64,000 nucleotides of DNA from Peptococcaceae bacterium (GTDB taxonomy: Bacteria; Bacillota; Dehalobacteriia; UBA4068; JAAVYR01), in the NCBI GenBank assembly GCA_022791255.1, contig JAAVYR010000007.1, positions 62,001 through 126,000 on the forward strand. The letters run 5' to 3'. Below the pieces are notes generated by a model that was given only the letters and a program-made list of their open reading frames with translations, made no database searches and had not been told where the DNA came from. A program made the translations under genes and the position numbers. Below are positions 10,243-19,969 of this stretch, piece after piece. How positions within the stretch are numbered: position 1 is the stretch's first letter; every line of letters starts with the position of its first letter.

Positions 10243-10324
10243 TGTCATTCTGAGGAGTAAAAGCTCCGAATAATCTTTTTGTCAGTCTTGATTTTAGGAT
10301 TCTTCGCTATCGCTCAGAATGACA
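10243..10324. repeat. Interspersed repeat copy 2, bounded by 12-bp inverted ends
   Basis: TGTCATTCTGAG (10243-10254) and CTCAGAATGACA (10313-10324) are exact reverse complements enclosing ~58 bases. The right half reads ATTCTTCGCTATCGCTCAGAATGACA, as in the other copies. This is the best-preserved two-ended copy in the window and looks like a small MITE- or REP-type element. Confidence 0.8.
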
Positions 10325-10400
10325 ACAAGATGACAGAAAAGTATAAATTTGTGAAATACAAGATAAAACAGAATATGAAAAATTAGAGGAGGCTATGATT

Positions 10401-11051
10401 ATGATTACAGCTGAAATGGTAAAAGAATTACGGGAAAGAACTGGATCCGGTATGATGGACTGCAAAAAAGCATTAAACGAAAGCAATGGTGATATCGAAA
10501 AAGCCATCGACTATTTGAGAGAAAAAGGTTTAGCAGCTGCTGCTAAAAAAGCCGGTCGTGTTGCTGCTGAAGGGATTGTAGAATGCTATATTCATGGTGG
10601 CGGCAGAATTGGTGTATTGGTAGAAGTAAACTGCGAAACTGACTTTGTAGCCAAAACCGATGACTTCAAAGATTTGTGCAGAGATATTGCTATGCAAATC
10701 GCTGCTGCAAACCCTGAATATGTAAGCAGAGAAGAAGTGCCTGCGGATGTAATTGAACGGGAAAAAGAAGTTGTTCGTGCGCAAGCATTGAACGAAGGAA
10801 AACCAGAAGCCATCGTAGAAAAAATGCTTACCGGCAGAATTGAAAAATTCTACAAACAAATCTGCTTGTTAGAACAACCATTCATCAAAGATGATGAAAA
10901 AACTGTACAACAATTGGTAACTGAAAAAATCTCCAAAATTGGGGAAAATATTTCTGTTCGCCGCTTTGCTCGTTTCCAAGTAGGGGAAGGCATCGAAAAG
11001 AAAGAAAACGATTTTGCTGCAGAAGTAGCTTCTATGTCTGCCAAGAACTAA
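10401..11051 (+). CDS. tsf: Elongation factor Ts
   Basis: 216 aa, the shorter EF-Ts form. It regenerates EF-Tu-GTP. The N-terminal UBA-like domain has [20 protein letters not shown] and the core has [31 protein letters not shown] 10401 is preferred over 10395 because AGAGGAGG ends at 10392, giving 8 instead of 2 bases of spacing. pyrH follows after 27 bases. Confidence 0.98.
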   Translation: MITAEMVKELRERTGSGMMDCKKALNESNGDIEKAIDYLREKGLAAAAKKAGRVAAEGIVECYIHGGGRIGVLVEVNCETDFVAKTDDFKDLCRDIAMQIAAANPEYVSREEVPADVIEREKEVVRAQALNEGKPEAIVEKMLTGRIEKFYKQICLLEQPFIKDDEKTVQQLVTEKISKIGENISVRRFARFQVGEGIEKKENDFAAEVASMSAKN

Positions 11052-11795
<744 letters not shown>

Positions 11796-11807
11796 GAGGT
11801 GTGAAAT

Positions 11808-12365
11808 ATGTTGCAGCAGTTATTAACAGAACTAGATGAAAGAATGAATAAAGGCATTGACAGTTTACGGAGAGAGTTTGCTTCCTTCCGGACAGGACGG
11901 GCAAATCCGGGGATTTTGGATCGGGTAACTGTTGATTATTATGGAACGGCAACCCCCATTAACCAGCTGGCAAATATTTCAGTTCCTGAGTCTCGTTTAC
12001 TGGTCATCCAACCTTGGGATAAGTCTACTATTGGTTTAATCGAAAAGGCTATTTTAGGTTCTGATTTAGGATTAAATCCGACCAATGATGGTACGGTTAT
12101 TCGTTTGGCTATTCCTCAACTGACGGAAGAACGGCGTAAAGAAATGGTAAAGACTTGTCATAAAAAAGCTGAAGAAACCAAGGTTGCGTTGCGGAACATT
12201 CGTCGAGATATTAACGATGATATTAAAGCTTTGGAAAAATCGAAGGACATCACTGAAGACGATGCTAAACGCGCTATGGAGGATGTACAGAAGGCGACGG
12301 ATAAGTTTATCCAAAAGGCTGATGAAGTTCTGGCACAAAAAGAAAAAGATATCATGGAAGTTTAA
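11808..12365 (+). CDS. frr: Ribosome recycling factor
   Basis: 185 aa, exactly the family length. With EF-G it splits post-termination ribosomes. The motifs [21 protein letters not shown] and [24 protein letters not shown], and the charged C-terminal helices, are typical. GGAGGTG precedes the ATG by a few bases and pyrH ends 12 bases upstream. Confidence 0.98.
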   Translation: MLQQLLTELDERMNKGIDSLRREFASFRTGRANPGILDRVTVDYYGTATPINQLANISVPESRLLVIQPWDKSTIGLIEKAILGSDLGLNPTNDGTVIRLAIPQLTEERRKEMVKTCHKKAEETKVALRNIRRDINDDIKALEKSKDITEDDAKRAMEDVQKATDKFIQKADEVLAQKEKDIMEV

Positions 12366-12447
12366 GAGAGACGTGTCATTGAAAATCAGAAGTCAGAAAT
12401 TACCACTCGTTATTTTGTCGATTTATGCAAAAAAATATTAAGAAATA

Positions 12448-12476
12448 GTGGCAAAATAAAAATAACCTGATATAAT
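12448..12476 (+). promoter_or_regulatory. Promoter for the ferredoxin gene
   Basis: GTGGCA (12448-12453), 17 bases, consensus TATAAT (12471-12476), 60 bases before the ferredoxin GTG. Confidence 0.6.
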
Positions 12477-12535
12477 AAGAGTGATGCAATACATTTGCAG
12501 TGAAACTTTTTTAATCTCTTAGGAGGTGAGTGGTC

Positions 12536-12700
12536 GTGGCATACAAAATTACTGATGAATGTTTAGCTTGTGGTGCTTGTGCAGGAGAATGTCCTGTTGG
12601 TGCTATTCAAGAAGGAGATATTTTTGAAATTACTGATGCTTGCATTGAATGCGGTGCTTGTGTTGAAACTTGCCCTGTTGGTGCAATCATTGAAGAGTAA
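12536..12700 (+). CDS. Small 2[4Fe-4S] ferredoxin
   Basis: 54 aa, GTG start with AGGAGGTG upstream. This clostridial-type electron carrier has two CxxCxxCxxxCP clusters: C9, C12, C15, C19 (CLACGACAGECP) and C36, C39, C42, C46 (CIECGACVETCP). The two halves are an internal duplication (both end CPVGAI). It stands alone between its own promoter and terminator, fitting a highly expressed carrier in an anaerobe. Confidence 0.95.
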   Translation: MAYKITDECLACGACAGECPVGAIQEGDIFEITDACIECGACVETCPVGAIIEE

Positions 12701-12749
12701 TCAAAGAATAATCAAAATCTCCTACATAAGATGAAATCATATGATAGAG

Positions 12750-12789
12750 AATACCCCTTGGACAGTTTGGTCGAAGGGGTATTTTTTTA
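12750..12789 (+). terminator. Terminator after the ferredoxin gene
   Basis: AATACCCCTT/AAGGGGTATT stem followed by seven Ts. Confidence 0.9.
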
Positions 12790-12904
12790 TTAGATTTTGA
12801 AATCTTACAAAACTGGAAGATTTTCGTAAGGGGATAGAAAGAATTGTTTGTTATGCTCTTCTTAGAAAGAAATCTTGATGGTGAAATCTTCTGGGAGGTG
12901 TCAA

Positions 12905-13576
12905 ATGATTATTTTACAAACAGAACAACTAAAAAAATATTATGGCTCTAAAGAAACCATTGTCAAGGCACTGGACGATGTGAACATCTCTATCGAGAAT
13001 GGAGAATTTGTCTCCATTGTAGGGACTTCTGGTAGCGGTAAGTCTACCCTGCTGCATTTGTTAGGGGGCTTAGACCGACCTAGCTTTGGGAAGGTGTTGG
13101 TAGATGGAAAGGATATTTTTGCCCTGAAGGATGATGAATTGACCATCTTCCGCCGACGAAAAATCGGTTTTGTCTTTCAAAGCTATAATTTAATCCCTGT
13201 GTTAAGCGTTTACGAAAATATTGTGCTACCTATTGAATTGGACGGTAACAGGGTGGATGAGGCTTACTTAAAGCAAATCGTGGACATGTTGGGATTAAAG
13301 GAAAAGCTCCATAGTTATCCTAATCAGCTTTCAGGAGGGCAACAGCAACGAGTAGCTATTGCACGGGCTCTTGCTACCAAGCCGGCTATTATCTTAGCGG
13401 ATGAACCAACAGGGAATTTAGATACGAAAACCAGCCTGGATGTGCTCAGTCTCTTGAAGGTTAGCAGTGAACGATTTCATCAGACAGTGGTCATGATTAC
13501 CCATAATGAGGAAATCGCTCAAATGGCAGATAGGACCATTCGTATCGAAGACGGTAAAATCATAGGTGGTGAGTAA
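12905..13576 (+). CDS. ABC transporter ATP-binding protein (MacB/LolD-like)
   Basis: 223 aa cytosolic ATPase that would drive the FtsX-type permease encoded next. Walker A is GTSGSGKST, the Q-loop follows in [15 protein letters not shown], the signature is LSGGQQQR, Walker B is [12 protein letters not shown] and the switch histidine is in MITHNEE. ATG 12905 (GGGAGGTG upstream) is chosen over the ATG at 12875. The pair resembles MacB, LolD or peptide-resistance exporters; the substrate is unknown. Confidence 0.92.
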   Translation: MIILQTEQLKKYYGSKETIVKALDDVNISIENGEFVSIVGTSGSGKSTLLHLLGGLDRPSFGKVLVDGKDIFALKDDELTIFRRRKIGFVFQSYNLIPVLSVYENIVLPIELDGNRVDEAYLKQIVDMLGLKEKLHSYPNQLSGGQQQRVAIARALATKPAIILADEPTGNLDTKTSLDVLSLLKVSSERFHQTVVMITHNEEIAQMADRTIRIEDGKIIGGE

Positions 13577-13577
13577 G

Positions 13578-16118
13578 ATGTTCCATGTGAATAATAGGAA
13601 AGCCATTGCAATGATATCTAAGGGCTCTATGAAAGCTAATCGGCTGCGTAATCTGATGGCGATTTGCGCCATCGCGCTCACTGCCGTTCTCTTTACTTCC
13701 CTTTTTACGGTAGGCGGCAGCATCTTGACCTCTGTGGAGCATAATACTATGCGACAGGTGGGGACTAGTGCTCATGGTGGATTTAAATTCCTTACCCAAG
13801 AACAATATGATAAGTTGACCCAGGACCCGACCATTAAAGAGTTGTCCTATGATATTTATCTGGCTATGGGGGAAAATAAAGCGCTAAAAAATGTTTATAC
13901 AGAAATCCGTTATTGTGAGGATTTGGCTGCAAAATGGCGGTTTAGTTATCCGGACGTAGGGGATATGCCCCGACAGGGAAAAGAAATTGCTACCTCTGAT
14001 GTAGTATTGGACGCTTTAGGGGTTCCCCATGAAATCGGGGCAGAGGTGCCCTTAGAGTTTACTGTTCATGGGAAACAATATAAAGAGGTTTTTACGCTCT
14101 CCGGCTATTGGCGGGGAGACCCTGTAGCGGTATCTCAGTCTGTCTGGTTATCCAGAGAATATGTGGACAGCGTGACGTCAATACTCTCTGTGCCTCTCTA
14201 TGAAAGCGGTAGTGTAGATATTGCCGGTTCTATTAATCCTGCTTTTATGTTTGCCAATCCTTGGGATTTAGAAGAAAAGGTAGCTCGGGTAAAGGCGAAT
14301 TGCGACTTTAGTGACTTTGTAAATGAAGGCGTCAACTGGGCTTATACTGCGTCTGAAATTGATGTAACCAGTGTTTTGCTGCTAGTGGGGTTAATTCTTC
14401 TGATTGGTTGTTCGGGGTATTTAATTATCTTTAATATTTTTTATATTGCAGTGGCCAGAGATATTCGTTTCTATGGATTGCTAAAAACCATAGGTACTAC
14501 GGCAAAGCAGTTAAAACGCATCGTAAGAAGACAAGCATTGTTTCTTTGTTTCTTAGGCACACCTTTGGGGCTATTATTGGGGGCGCTCATTGGGCGTTTC
14601 CTGGTGCCGGTGGTTTTATCCATTACAGATTTGACAGAGTTTGATATGGTTGTTTCTGTTCACCCGATTATTTTCATCATTGCAGCAATCTTTACTGTGT
14701 TGACAGTGTTGATTAGTTGTCGGAAGCCATGCCATATAGCGGGAATAGTTTCACCCATTGAGGCTATCCGTTATACGGAAATGGCTGGAGGTAAAAAGAA
14801 AAGCAAGCGACGCCTAAAAAAAGTGCGTCTGGGCACCATGGCTTATGAGAATGTATTTCGCAATCAGAAAAAGGCGTTGGTGGTTATCGCTTCCCTTTCT
14901 TTAAGCATGATATTGTTAAACGGGGTTTACACTTTGGTGCATGGCTTTGACATGGATAAGTTTATTGCTAATTCTATTATTTCTGATTTCCAGGTAGCCA
15001 GTCCTTCTCTTTATGCACCATTAGGATATTTAGACACAGATGTGGTTACGGATGCTGATATGACAGCTTTTGCAGCGCTTCCTGGGGTGACAGACCTAGA
15101 GGCGATTTACTTTAAGGAAAATATGCATATTCCTAGCGAAGCAGCTTTATCCCGTGTCAATGAGATGATGGCTGTCTATGGGGAAGAAATTAATCCTATG
15201 TATCGGGAAGAAATTGTTCGGAGGTTATCAGAAGAAGGGGATATGGCCGCTCACATTTATGGGGTGGGACCACTGATTTGCAGTAAAATTAGCTTATACG
15301 GAGACCAGTCTTCTATTGATTGGGAAAAGTTTAACACTGGGAATTATGTCATCGTGGACCCGTTCCGGGTAGATGCAAATGGGGAAGTTCTTTATTATGA
15401 GGTAGGGGAAACCGTAACGCTGCAATTTGGTAACGGACGGGAAAAAGAATATGAAGTCCTAGCTATCGGGACGGTTCCTTATGCTGTGTCTGCTCACCAT
15501 AGTCATTACATTGACCCTAACTTTGTCTTGCCAGAACAAGAGTTTATGGCGCAATATCCGGAAGCTCTTGGTATGGCGGCCATCCTTGATGTAGAAGACC
15601 AATATATTTCTTCCGCAGAGGAGTGGCTAACGGCTTACTGTGATACGGTAAATGACCAATTGCAGTCTCGTAGTGCCAAAACCTATGAAGAGGAATTTCA
15701 AACGACGAAAATGATGTTTACAGTGGTTGGCGGCGGTTTAAGTGGGGTACTAGGCGTCATTGGTATCTTAAACTTTGTGAATGCAATGATTACTTCTCTG
15801 ATTGCTCGGCGGCGGGAGCTGGCAATGCTAGAAAGCATCGGTATGACCAGTCGTCAAATACAGACGACGCTGTGCCTGGAAGGGTTGTATTATATTCTCT
15901 TTACTGTGGGGATTACAGCAACGATTGGTGCTGTTATCGTCCAGTTCCTTGCCCAGCTGCTAGGTCAACAAATCGGTTATTTTACTTATCGCTTTACGGT
16001 GGTACCGGTGCTCTATTGTTTGCCTTGGTTGGTTCTTATCGCCATCCTGGTGCCGTTAGTCAGCAATCGATTGATCAACCGGCAATCAGTGGTAGAACGG
16101 TTGCGCCAGGCAGAATAA
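13578..16118 (+). CDS. FtsX-family ABC transporter permease
   Basis: 846 aa with about eight membrane spans in two similar halves. There is one span near the N-terminus, a long outside domain, and three spans with an FtsX-type core (~residues 260-390). Then come one span near 430, a second outside domain, and three C-terminal spans. ATG 13578 is 8 bases after a GGTGG site; the frame also runs from GTG 13566, overlapping the ATPase stop. Type VII (mechanotransmission) ABC systems of this architecture export peptides or lipids or sense antibiotics. No histidine kinase is adjacent. Substrate unknown. Confidence 0.88.
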   Translation: MFHVNNRKAIAMISKGSMKANRLRNLMAICAIALTAVLFTSLFTVGGSILTSVEHNTMRQVGTSAHGGFKFLTQEQYDKLTQDPTIKELSYDIYLAMGENKALKNVYTEIRYCEDLAAKWRFSYPDVGDMPRQGKEIATSDVVLDALGVPHEIGAEVPLEFTVHGKQYKEVFTLSGYWRGDPVAVSQSVWLSREYVDSVTSILSVPLYESGSVDIAGSINPAFMFANPWDLEEKVARVKANCDFSDFVNEGVNWAYTASEIDVTSVLLLVGLILLIGCSGYLIIFNIFYIAVARDIRFYGLLKTIGTTAKQLKRIVRRQALFLCFLGTPLGLLLGALIGRFLVPVVLSITDLTEFDMVVSVHPIIFIIAAIFTVLTVLISCRKPCHIAGIVSPIEAIRYTEMAGGKKKSKRRLKKVRLGTMAYENVFRNQKKALVVIASLSLSMILLNGVYTLVHGFDMDKFIANSIISDFQVASPSLYAPLGYLDTDVVTDADMTAFAALPGVTDLEAIYFKENMHIPSEAALSRVNEMMAVYGEEINPMYREEIVRRLSEEGDMAAHIYGVGPLICSKISLYGDQSSIDWEKFNTGNYVIVDPFRVDANGEVLYYEVGETVTLQFGNGREKEYEVLAIGTVPYAVSAHHSHYIDPNFVLPEQEFMAQYPEALGMAAILDVEDQYISSAEEWLTAYCDTVNDQLQSRSAKTYEEEFQTTKMMFTVVGGGLSGVLGVIGILNFVNAMITSLIARRRELAMLESIGMTSRQIQTTLCLEGLYYILFTVGITATIGAVIVQFLAQLLGQQIGYFTYRFTVVPVLYCLPWLVLIAILVPLVSNRLINRQSVVERLRQAE

Positions 16119-16178
16119 AATCAAAGAGATATTAGATAAAAAGGATATTAGATAATTGGAAATAATTTCATAAAGAAC

Positions 16179-16207
16179 TTTACAAGTAGGTTCCTACCTG
16201 ATATAAT
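16179..16207 (+). promoter_or_regulatory. Promoter of marR-MATE operon
   Basis: TTTACA (16179-16184), 17 bases, TATAAT (16202-16207). Near-consensus, and overlapped or flanked by the two GTAGG palindromes. Confidence 0.75.
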
Positions 16208-16235
16208 AGCAAACATATCGTGTAGGAACCTACTT
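16184..16235. promoter_or_regulatory. Paired operator palindromes, candidate MarR binding sites
   Basis: AAGTAGGTTCCTAC (16184-16197) lies in the -35/-10 spacer. Its exact reverse complement GTAGGAACCTACTT (16222-16235) lies just downstream of the start point. Each contains a palindrome of the form GTAGG-NN-CCTAC. MarR proteins usually bind such dyads in their own promoters, so autoregulation is inferred. Confidence 0.75.
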
Positions 16236-16280
16236 ATTTGCTTATTAGAATAGTTGTTCTGATAGAAGGAAGTGTTTGCG

Positions 16281-16718
16281 TTGTGTAAACGAGATATTGG
16301 TTTCTTGCTAAAACAAATTGGCAATCGTCTAGAGAAAAATAGGAACTTACGGCTGCGTGAGTTTGATGTAACTGGTGCACAAATGGACTTTTTGCTTTAT
16401 CTTTATCACCATCAAGCAGGGCAGATTTCTCAAAAAGATATTAGCGATTATTTTGGCATTTGCCATACCAGTGTTATTGATATTATGAAAAATCTAGAGC
16501 GGAAAGAATTTATTCGGCGAGAGATTAACCCAGATAATGCCCGTTACCGTTGTGTTTCTCTGACAGAAAAGGGCGTGGCGGTTGTTGCGTCTTTAGGAAC
16601 ACTAATCAGTGATGTGGAGGCAGCATTATTAGCTGGTTTTGCTGCCGTGGAGGTGGAGGCATTATGCAGCTATCTACAACGAATTTATGAAAATATAGGA
16701 CAAATGATTGCAGAATAG
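16281..16718 (+). CDS. MarR family transcriptional regulator
   Basis: 145 aa from TTG 16281, with GAAGGAAG about 8 bases upstream; a GTG at 16272 overlaps that site and is less likely. The winged helix is clear: QMDFLLYLYHHQAGQISQKDISDYFGICHTSVIDIMKNLERKEFI, then the wing (DNARYRCVSLTEKG). The MATE pump gene follows after 12 bases. The inferred role is ligand-relieved repression of itself and the pump. Confidence 0.92.
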   Translation: MCKRDIGFLLKQIGNRLEKNRNLRLREFDVTGAQMDFLLYLYHHQAGQISQKDISDYFGICHTSVIDIMKNLERKEFIRREINPDNARYRCVSLTEKGVAVVASLGTLISDVEAALLAGFAAVEVEALCSYLQRIYENIGQMIAE

Positions 16719-16730
16719 AGGTGGCATAAG

Positions 16731-18116
16731 ATGAAAAAAGAGATGAATACTGATTTATTTGCAACAGGGTCGGTGGCAAAAGTTGTTTTAACCAATGTCG
16801 TTCCTTCCATTATTAGTATGATTATGGTGCTGGTGTATAACTTAGCGGATACTTTCTTTATCGGACGGACTCATAATGACTTTATGGTAGCGGCAGTGTC
16901 TGTCGCTACGCCTGTTTTTTTGATTTTCATGGCCTTAGGTATGTTGTTTGGTATTGGGGGTACCTCCCTGATTTCCCGTACTCTAGGGGGAAATAATCTG
17001 GCAAAGGCAAAAAATATTTCCTCTTTTTGTTTTTGGGTGAGTGCGGGCGTTGGTGTTTTTGGCATGTTTTTTATCTGGGTGGCCATGGATTGGCTTTGTC
17101 AGGTCATTGGTGCTAGTGCTGATACCATCGGCTATGTGCGGGAATATTTGGGTATCTTAGCCTTTGGCATTCCTTTTTTGGTGATTTCTAATGTATTTAG
17201 CAATATTTTGCGTACCGAAGGGCAAGCAAATCGGGCTATGATTGGTATGATTTTAGGCAATATGCTCAATGTGGTGCTGGACCCTATTATGATTTTGACC
17301 CTGGAATGGAACGTAGCAGGGGCAGCTATTGCAACGGTTATTGGTAATGTGGTAGCGGCTGTCTATTATCTTGCCTATTATATTTCCGGTAAATCTATGC
17401 TTTCTATTAAGTTGAAGGATTTTTCTTGTAGTAATCGTATTCCGATGGATGTCTTTGCCATTGGGGTACCAGCGTCTTTAAATAGTATGTTGATGAGTGT
17501 ATCTAATATTGTCATTAATAAAGTCATGTTTGTTTATGGGGATATGGCCATTGCGGCATTAGGTGTGGCTATGAAGGTAAATATGATTGCGGTAATGCTT
17601 CTCATCGGTGTGGGAACAGGGATACAGCCGGTGCTGGGGTATTGTTATGGTGCAGGGAACCGTGCTCGCTTTATGGCGGTGTTAAAGTTCTCTATGGTGT
17701 TTGTCATTGGGTTAAGCCTTGTTATGTCGGCTATCTGTTATTTCGGTGCTTCTGGATTAGTACAGGCGTTCCTAGAAGATGACGCTGCTTTAGATTTAGG
17801 GATGAAGTTTACGCGGGTGTTGATTATCTCTGGTCCGATTTTGGGTATCTTATTTGTCTTGATTAATACTATCCAGGCATTAGGGGCGGCACTGCCTTCT
17901 TTGGTTCTTTCTGTAAGTAGACAAGGGTTGATTTATTTGCCGCTGCTTTTCATCCTACAGGCCTTTGCAGACTCTCCGGAAATGATTGTGGCGGTGCAAC
18001 CGTTAACAGACTATCTGGCAACATTACTAGCATTTATTTTATTTGTTTTTGCCTATCGTTCCCGTTTCCCGAAAAGACAGTTAGAACCAGTATCTTCTGG
18101 CTTACTGGAAAAATAA
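16731..18116 (+). CDS. MATE family efflux transporter
   Basis: 461 aa with about 12 hydrophobic spans in two halves. MATE proteins export cationic drugs or metabolites using H+ or Na+. Early motifs are VVPSIISMIMVLVYNLADTFFIGR and GIGGTSLISRTLGG; the second half repeats this pattern with GVPASLNSMLMSVSNIVINK and GVGTGIQPVLGYCYGA. It is expressed with the upstream MarR gene and ends at a terminator. Substrate unknown. Confidence 0.93.
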   Translation: MKKEMNTDLFATGSVAKVVLTNVVPSIISMIMVLVYNLADTFFIGRTHNDFMVAAVSVATPVFLIFMALGMLFGIGGTSLISRTLGGNNLAKAKNISSFCFWVSAGVGVFGMFFIWVAMDWLCQVIGASADTIGYVREYLGILAFGIPFLVISNVFSNILRTEGQANRAMIGMILGNMLNVVLDPIMILTLEWNVAGAAIATVIGNVVAAVYYLAYYISGKSMLSIKLKDFSCSNRIPMDVFAIGVPASLNSMLMSVSNIVINKVMFVYGDMAIAALGVAMKVNMIAVMLLIGVGTGIQPVLGYCYGAGNRARFMAVLKFSMVFVIGLSLVMSAICYFGASGLVQAFLEDDAALDLGMKFTRVLIISGPILGILFVLINTIQALGAALPSLVLSVSRQGLIYLPLLFILQAFADSPEMIVAVQPLTDYLATLLAFILFVFAYRSRFPKRQLEPVSSGLLEK

Positions 18117-18125
18117 GAAAAACAG

Positions 18126-18159
18126 AAAAGTATCTAGGCTATGGCTAGATACTTTTTTT
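18126..18159 (+). terminator. Terminator after the MATE gene
   Basis: AAAAGTATCTAG/CTAGATACTTTT stem with a T run. Confidence 0.88.
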
Positions 18160-18215
18160 AATCAGCAGGAAAGAGGTGGAAAAAGAAAGACTGGTAGAAA
18201 CAGGGAAAAAGGTGT

Positions 18216-18221
18216 ATAATA
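18216..18221 (+). promoter_or_regulatory. -10 element before uppS
   Basis: Perfect TATAAT with no convincing -35 box, 33 bases upstream of the favoured uppS start. The mRNA leader would be very short. Confidence 0.4.
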
Positions 18222-18253
18222 TATAAAATAAAAATAAAAAAATGGGGTATTTT

Positions 18254-18991
18254 ATGCCGAATAACAATATAGATAAGCAAGTGCCTATTTCTAGCTTGCC
18301 CCGTCATATTGCCATTATCATGGATGGTAACGGTCGCTGGGCGCAAAGAAGAGGACTGCCACGCAGCGCGGGGCACAAGGCGGGCGCTGACGCTGTAGAA
18401 AGAATAGTCCGGGCTTGCGTAGAGCTGGAAATCCCAGTATTGACGGTCTATGCATTTTCCACTGAAAATTGGAAACGGCCGGCAGCGGAAGTATCTCTTT
18501 TAATGCAATTATTATTAGAGTATTTGCAGCGAAAAGTGAAAATCATGGCAACAGAAAATATTAAAATCTGTTTCTTGGGTGAACGAGATAATCTACCGGA
18601 AAAAGTCAAAACTGCTATAGAGCGGACTGAAGTATATACCCAAGAAAACACTGGGCTTATCTTTAATATCGCCCTAAACTATGGGGGGCAACAGGAAATC
18701 CTTCATGGAGTGAAAGAAGTGGCGGCAGCTGTAGCGGCCGGGGAATGTGCGCTAGCAGGTATCAATCAAGCATTTTTTGCGCAGCATCTCTATACGAAGG
18801 GATTGCCAGAAGTGGATTTGATGATACGCACTTCGGGGGAACAGCGAATTAGTAATTTTTTGCTCTGGCAAATGGCATATGCGGAGTTATATTTTACGGA
18901 AACTTATTGGCCGGATTTTGATAAAGAGGCACTCCTTGCGGCTATTACGGCTTATGGCAACAGAGAGCGGCGTCTAGGCGGTCTAAAATAA
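18254..18991 (+). CDS. uppS: Isoprenyl transferase (undecaprenyl diphosphate synthase)
   Basis: 245 aa cis-prenyltransferase making the C55 lipid carrier for cell-wall synthesis. Motifs: HIAIIMDGNGRWAQRRG, HKAGADAVERIVRAC, LTVYAFSTENWKRP, and near the C-terminus DLMIRTSGEQRISNFLLWQMAYAE. ATG 18254 is favoured because the ATG at 18242 has only an A-rich run before it. It starts the uppS-cdsA-dxr-rseP-ispG-proS series of envelope and isoprenoid genes. Confidence 0.97.
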   Translation: MPNNNIDKQVPISSLPRHIAIIMDGNGRWAQRRGLPRSAGHKAGADAVERIVRACVELEIPVLTVYAFSTENWKRPAAEVSLLMQLLLEYLQRKVKIMATENIKICFLGERDNLPEKVKTAIERTEVYTQENTGLIFNIALNYGGQQEILHGVKEVAAAVAAGECALAGINQAFFAQHLYTKGLPEVDLMIRTSGEQRISNFLLWQMAYAELYFTETYWPDFDKEALLAAITAYGNRERRLGGLK

Positions 18992-19014
18992 ATGGTCCTG
19001 AATAAGGAGGCATT

Positions 19015-19821
19015 ATGGTTTATCGTGTAATAGGAGCGGCGCTTATCGTTCCTTTATTGATGTTAACATCTTGGCTGGGAAGCATCTATTGGTCCTTTTT
19101 GGTGGGAATTATTATTGCTCTTGGCATCTGGGAATATGGTCAATTAGTAGCGAAAAAGGGTTATGAAATTCCTACTCTTAGCCTGGCGGTGCTTGGTTTT
19201 TTCTTAGCCCAATGTGCTTTTATTGATAGTCGCTTTGGCATGTGGGAAGAAGTCAATGGCTATATGATGGGGTTTGCGCTGCTTTTGACTGTTCTTTGGG
19301 TGTTGTTATGGGGATTATGGAAGAAAGCGGATGTGTCTCTTTGGGCTATTAGCTTATTTGGGTTTCTTTGGATTGGTTGGGGATTATGTCATTTAATCTT
19401 GCTGCAAGGCTTAAATTGGGGGGATGTCTACTTTGCCTGGCTGGCGATTTTCATTACCTGGGCAACGGATACTGGCGCATTTGTCGTAGGTTCCTGGATT
19501 GGTAAAAATAAAATGGCGCCAAATATTAGCCCCAATAAAACTTGGGAGGGCAGCCTCGGCGGCGTTCTTTTCTGTCTATTTATTGTTTTCTTCTATAATT
19601 TGTGGTTCCTGCATTTACCAATGTTGCCCATGCTTGCCATTGGGGTCGTTGGTTCTGTTCTAGACCAAGTGGGAGATTTGATAGAGTCTTTGTTGAAGCG
19701 CTGGGCTGGCGTGAAGGACTCTGGAAAGCTTATTCCTGGTCATGGCGGCATTTTAGATCGTTTTGATAGTTTGATTTTAGTTGCGCCGGTTATTTATTAT
19801 TTGACGGCGTTGTTGGTATAG
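19015..19821 (+). CDS. cdsA: Phosphatidate cytidylyltransferase
   Basis: 268 aa polytopic membrane enzyme making CDP-diacylglycerol. Multiple hydrophobic spans are followed by the C-terminal signature around SVLDQVGDLIESLLKRWAGVKDSGKLIPGHGGILDRFDS. AAGGAGG lies 5 bases before the ATG; uppS ends 24 bases upstream. Confidence 0.96.
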   Translation: MVYRVIGAALIVPLLMLTSWLGSIYWSFLVGIIIALGIWEYGQLVAKKGYEIPTLSLAVLGFFLAQCAFIDSRFGMWEEVNGYMMGFALLLTVLWVLLWGLWKKADVSLWAISLFGFLWIGWGLCHLILLQGLNWGDVYFAWLAIFITWATDTGAFVVGSWIGKNKMAPNISPNKTWEGSLGGVLFCLFIVFFYNLWFLHLPMLPMLAIGVVGSVLDQVGDLIESLLKRWAGVKDSGKLIPGHGGILDRFDSLILVAPVIYYLTALLV

Positions 19822-19969
19822 GTTATCACGCCTATAAAGGGGCGTATAAATCAAAGTGAAACCAGATAGAATATAGGGTGTTGTATATCGTTTTGTTTGA
19901 TATAGGCTGGTGCAGTTGATTAGGAATTGTATTTAAGCTGGAATGGTTAATGCGAAAGGAGGGGGATTG

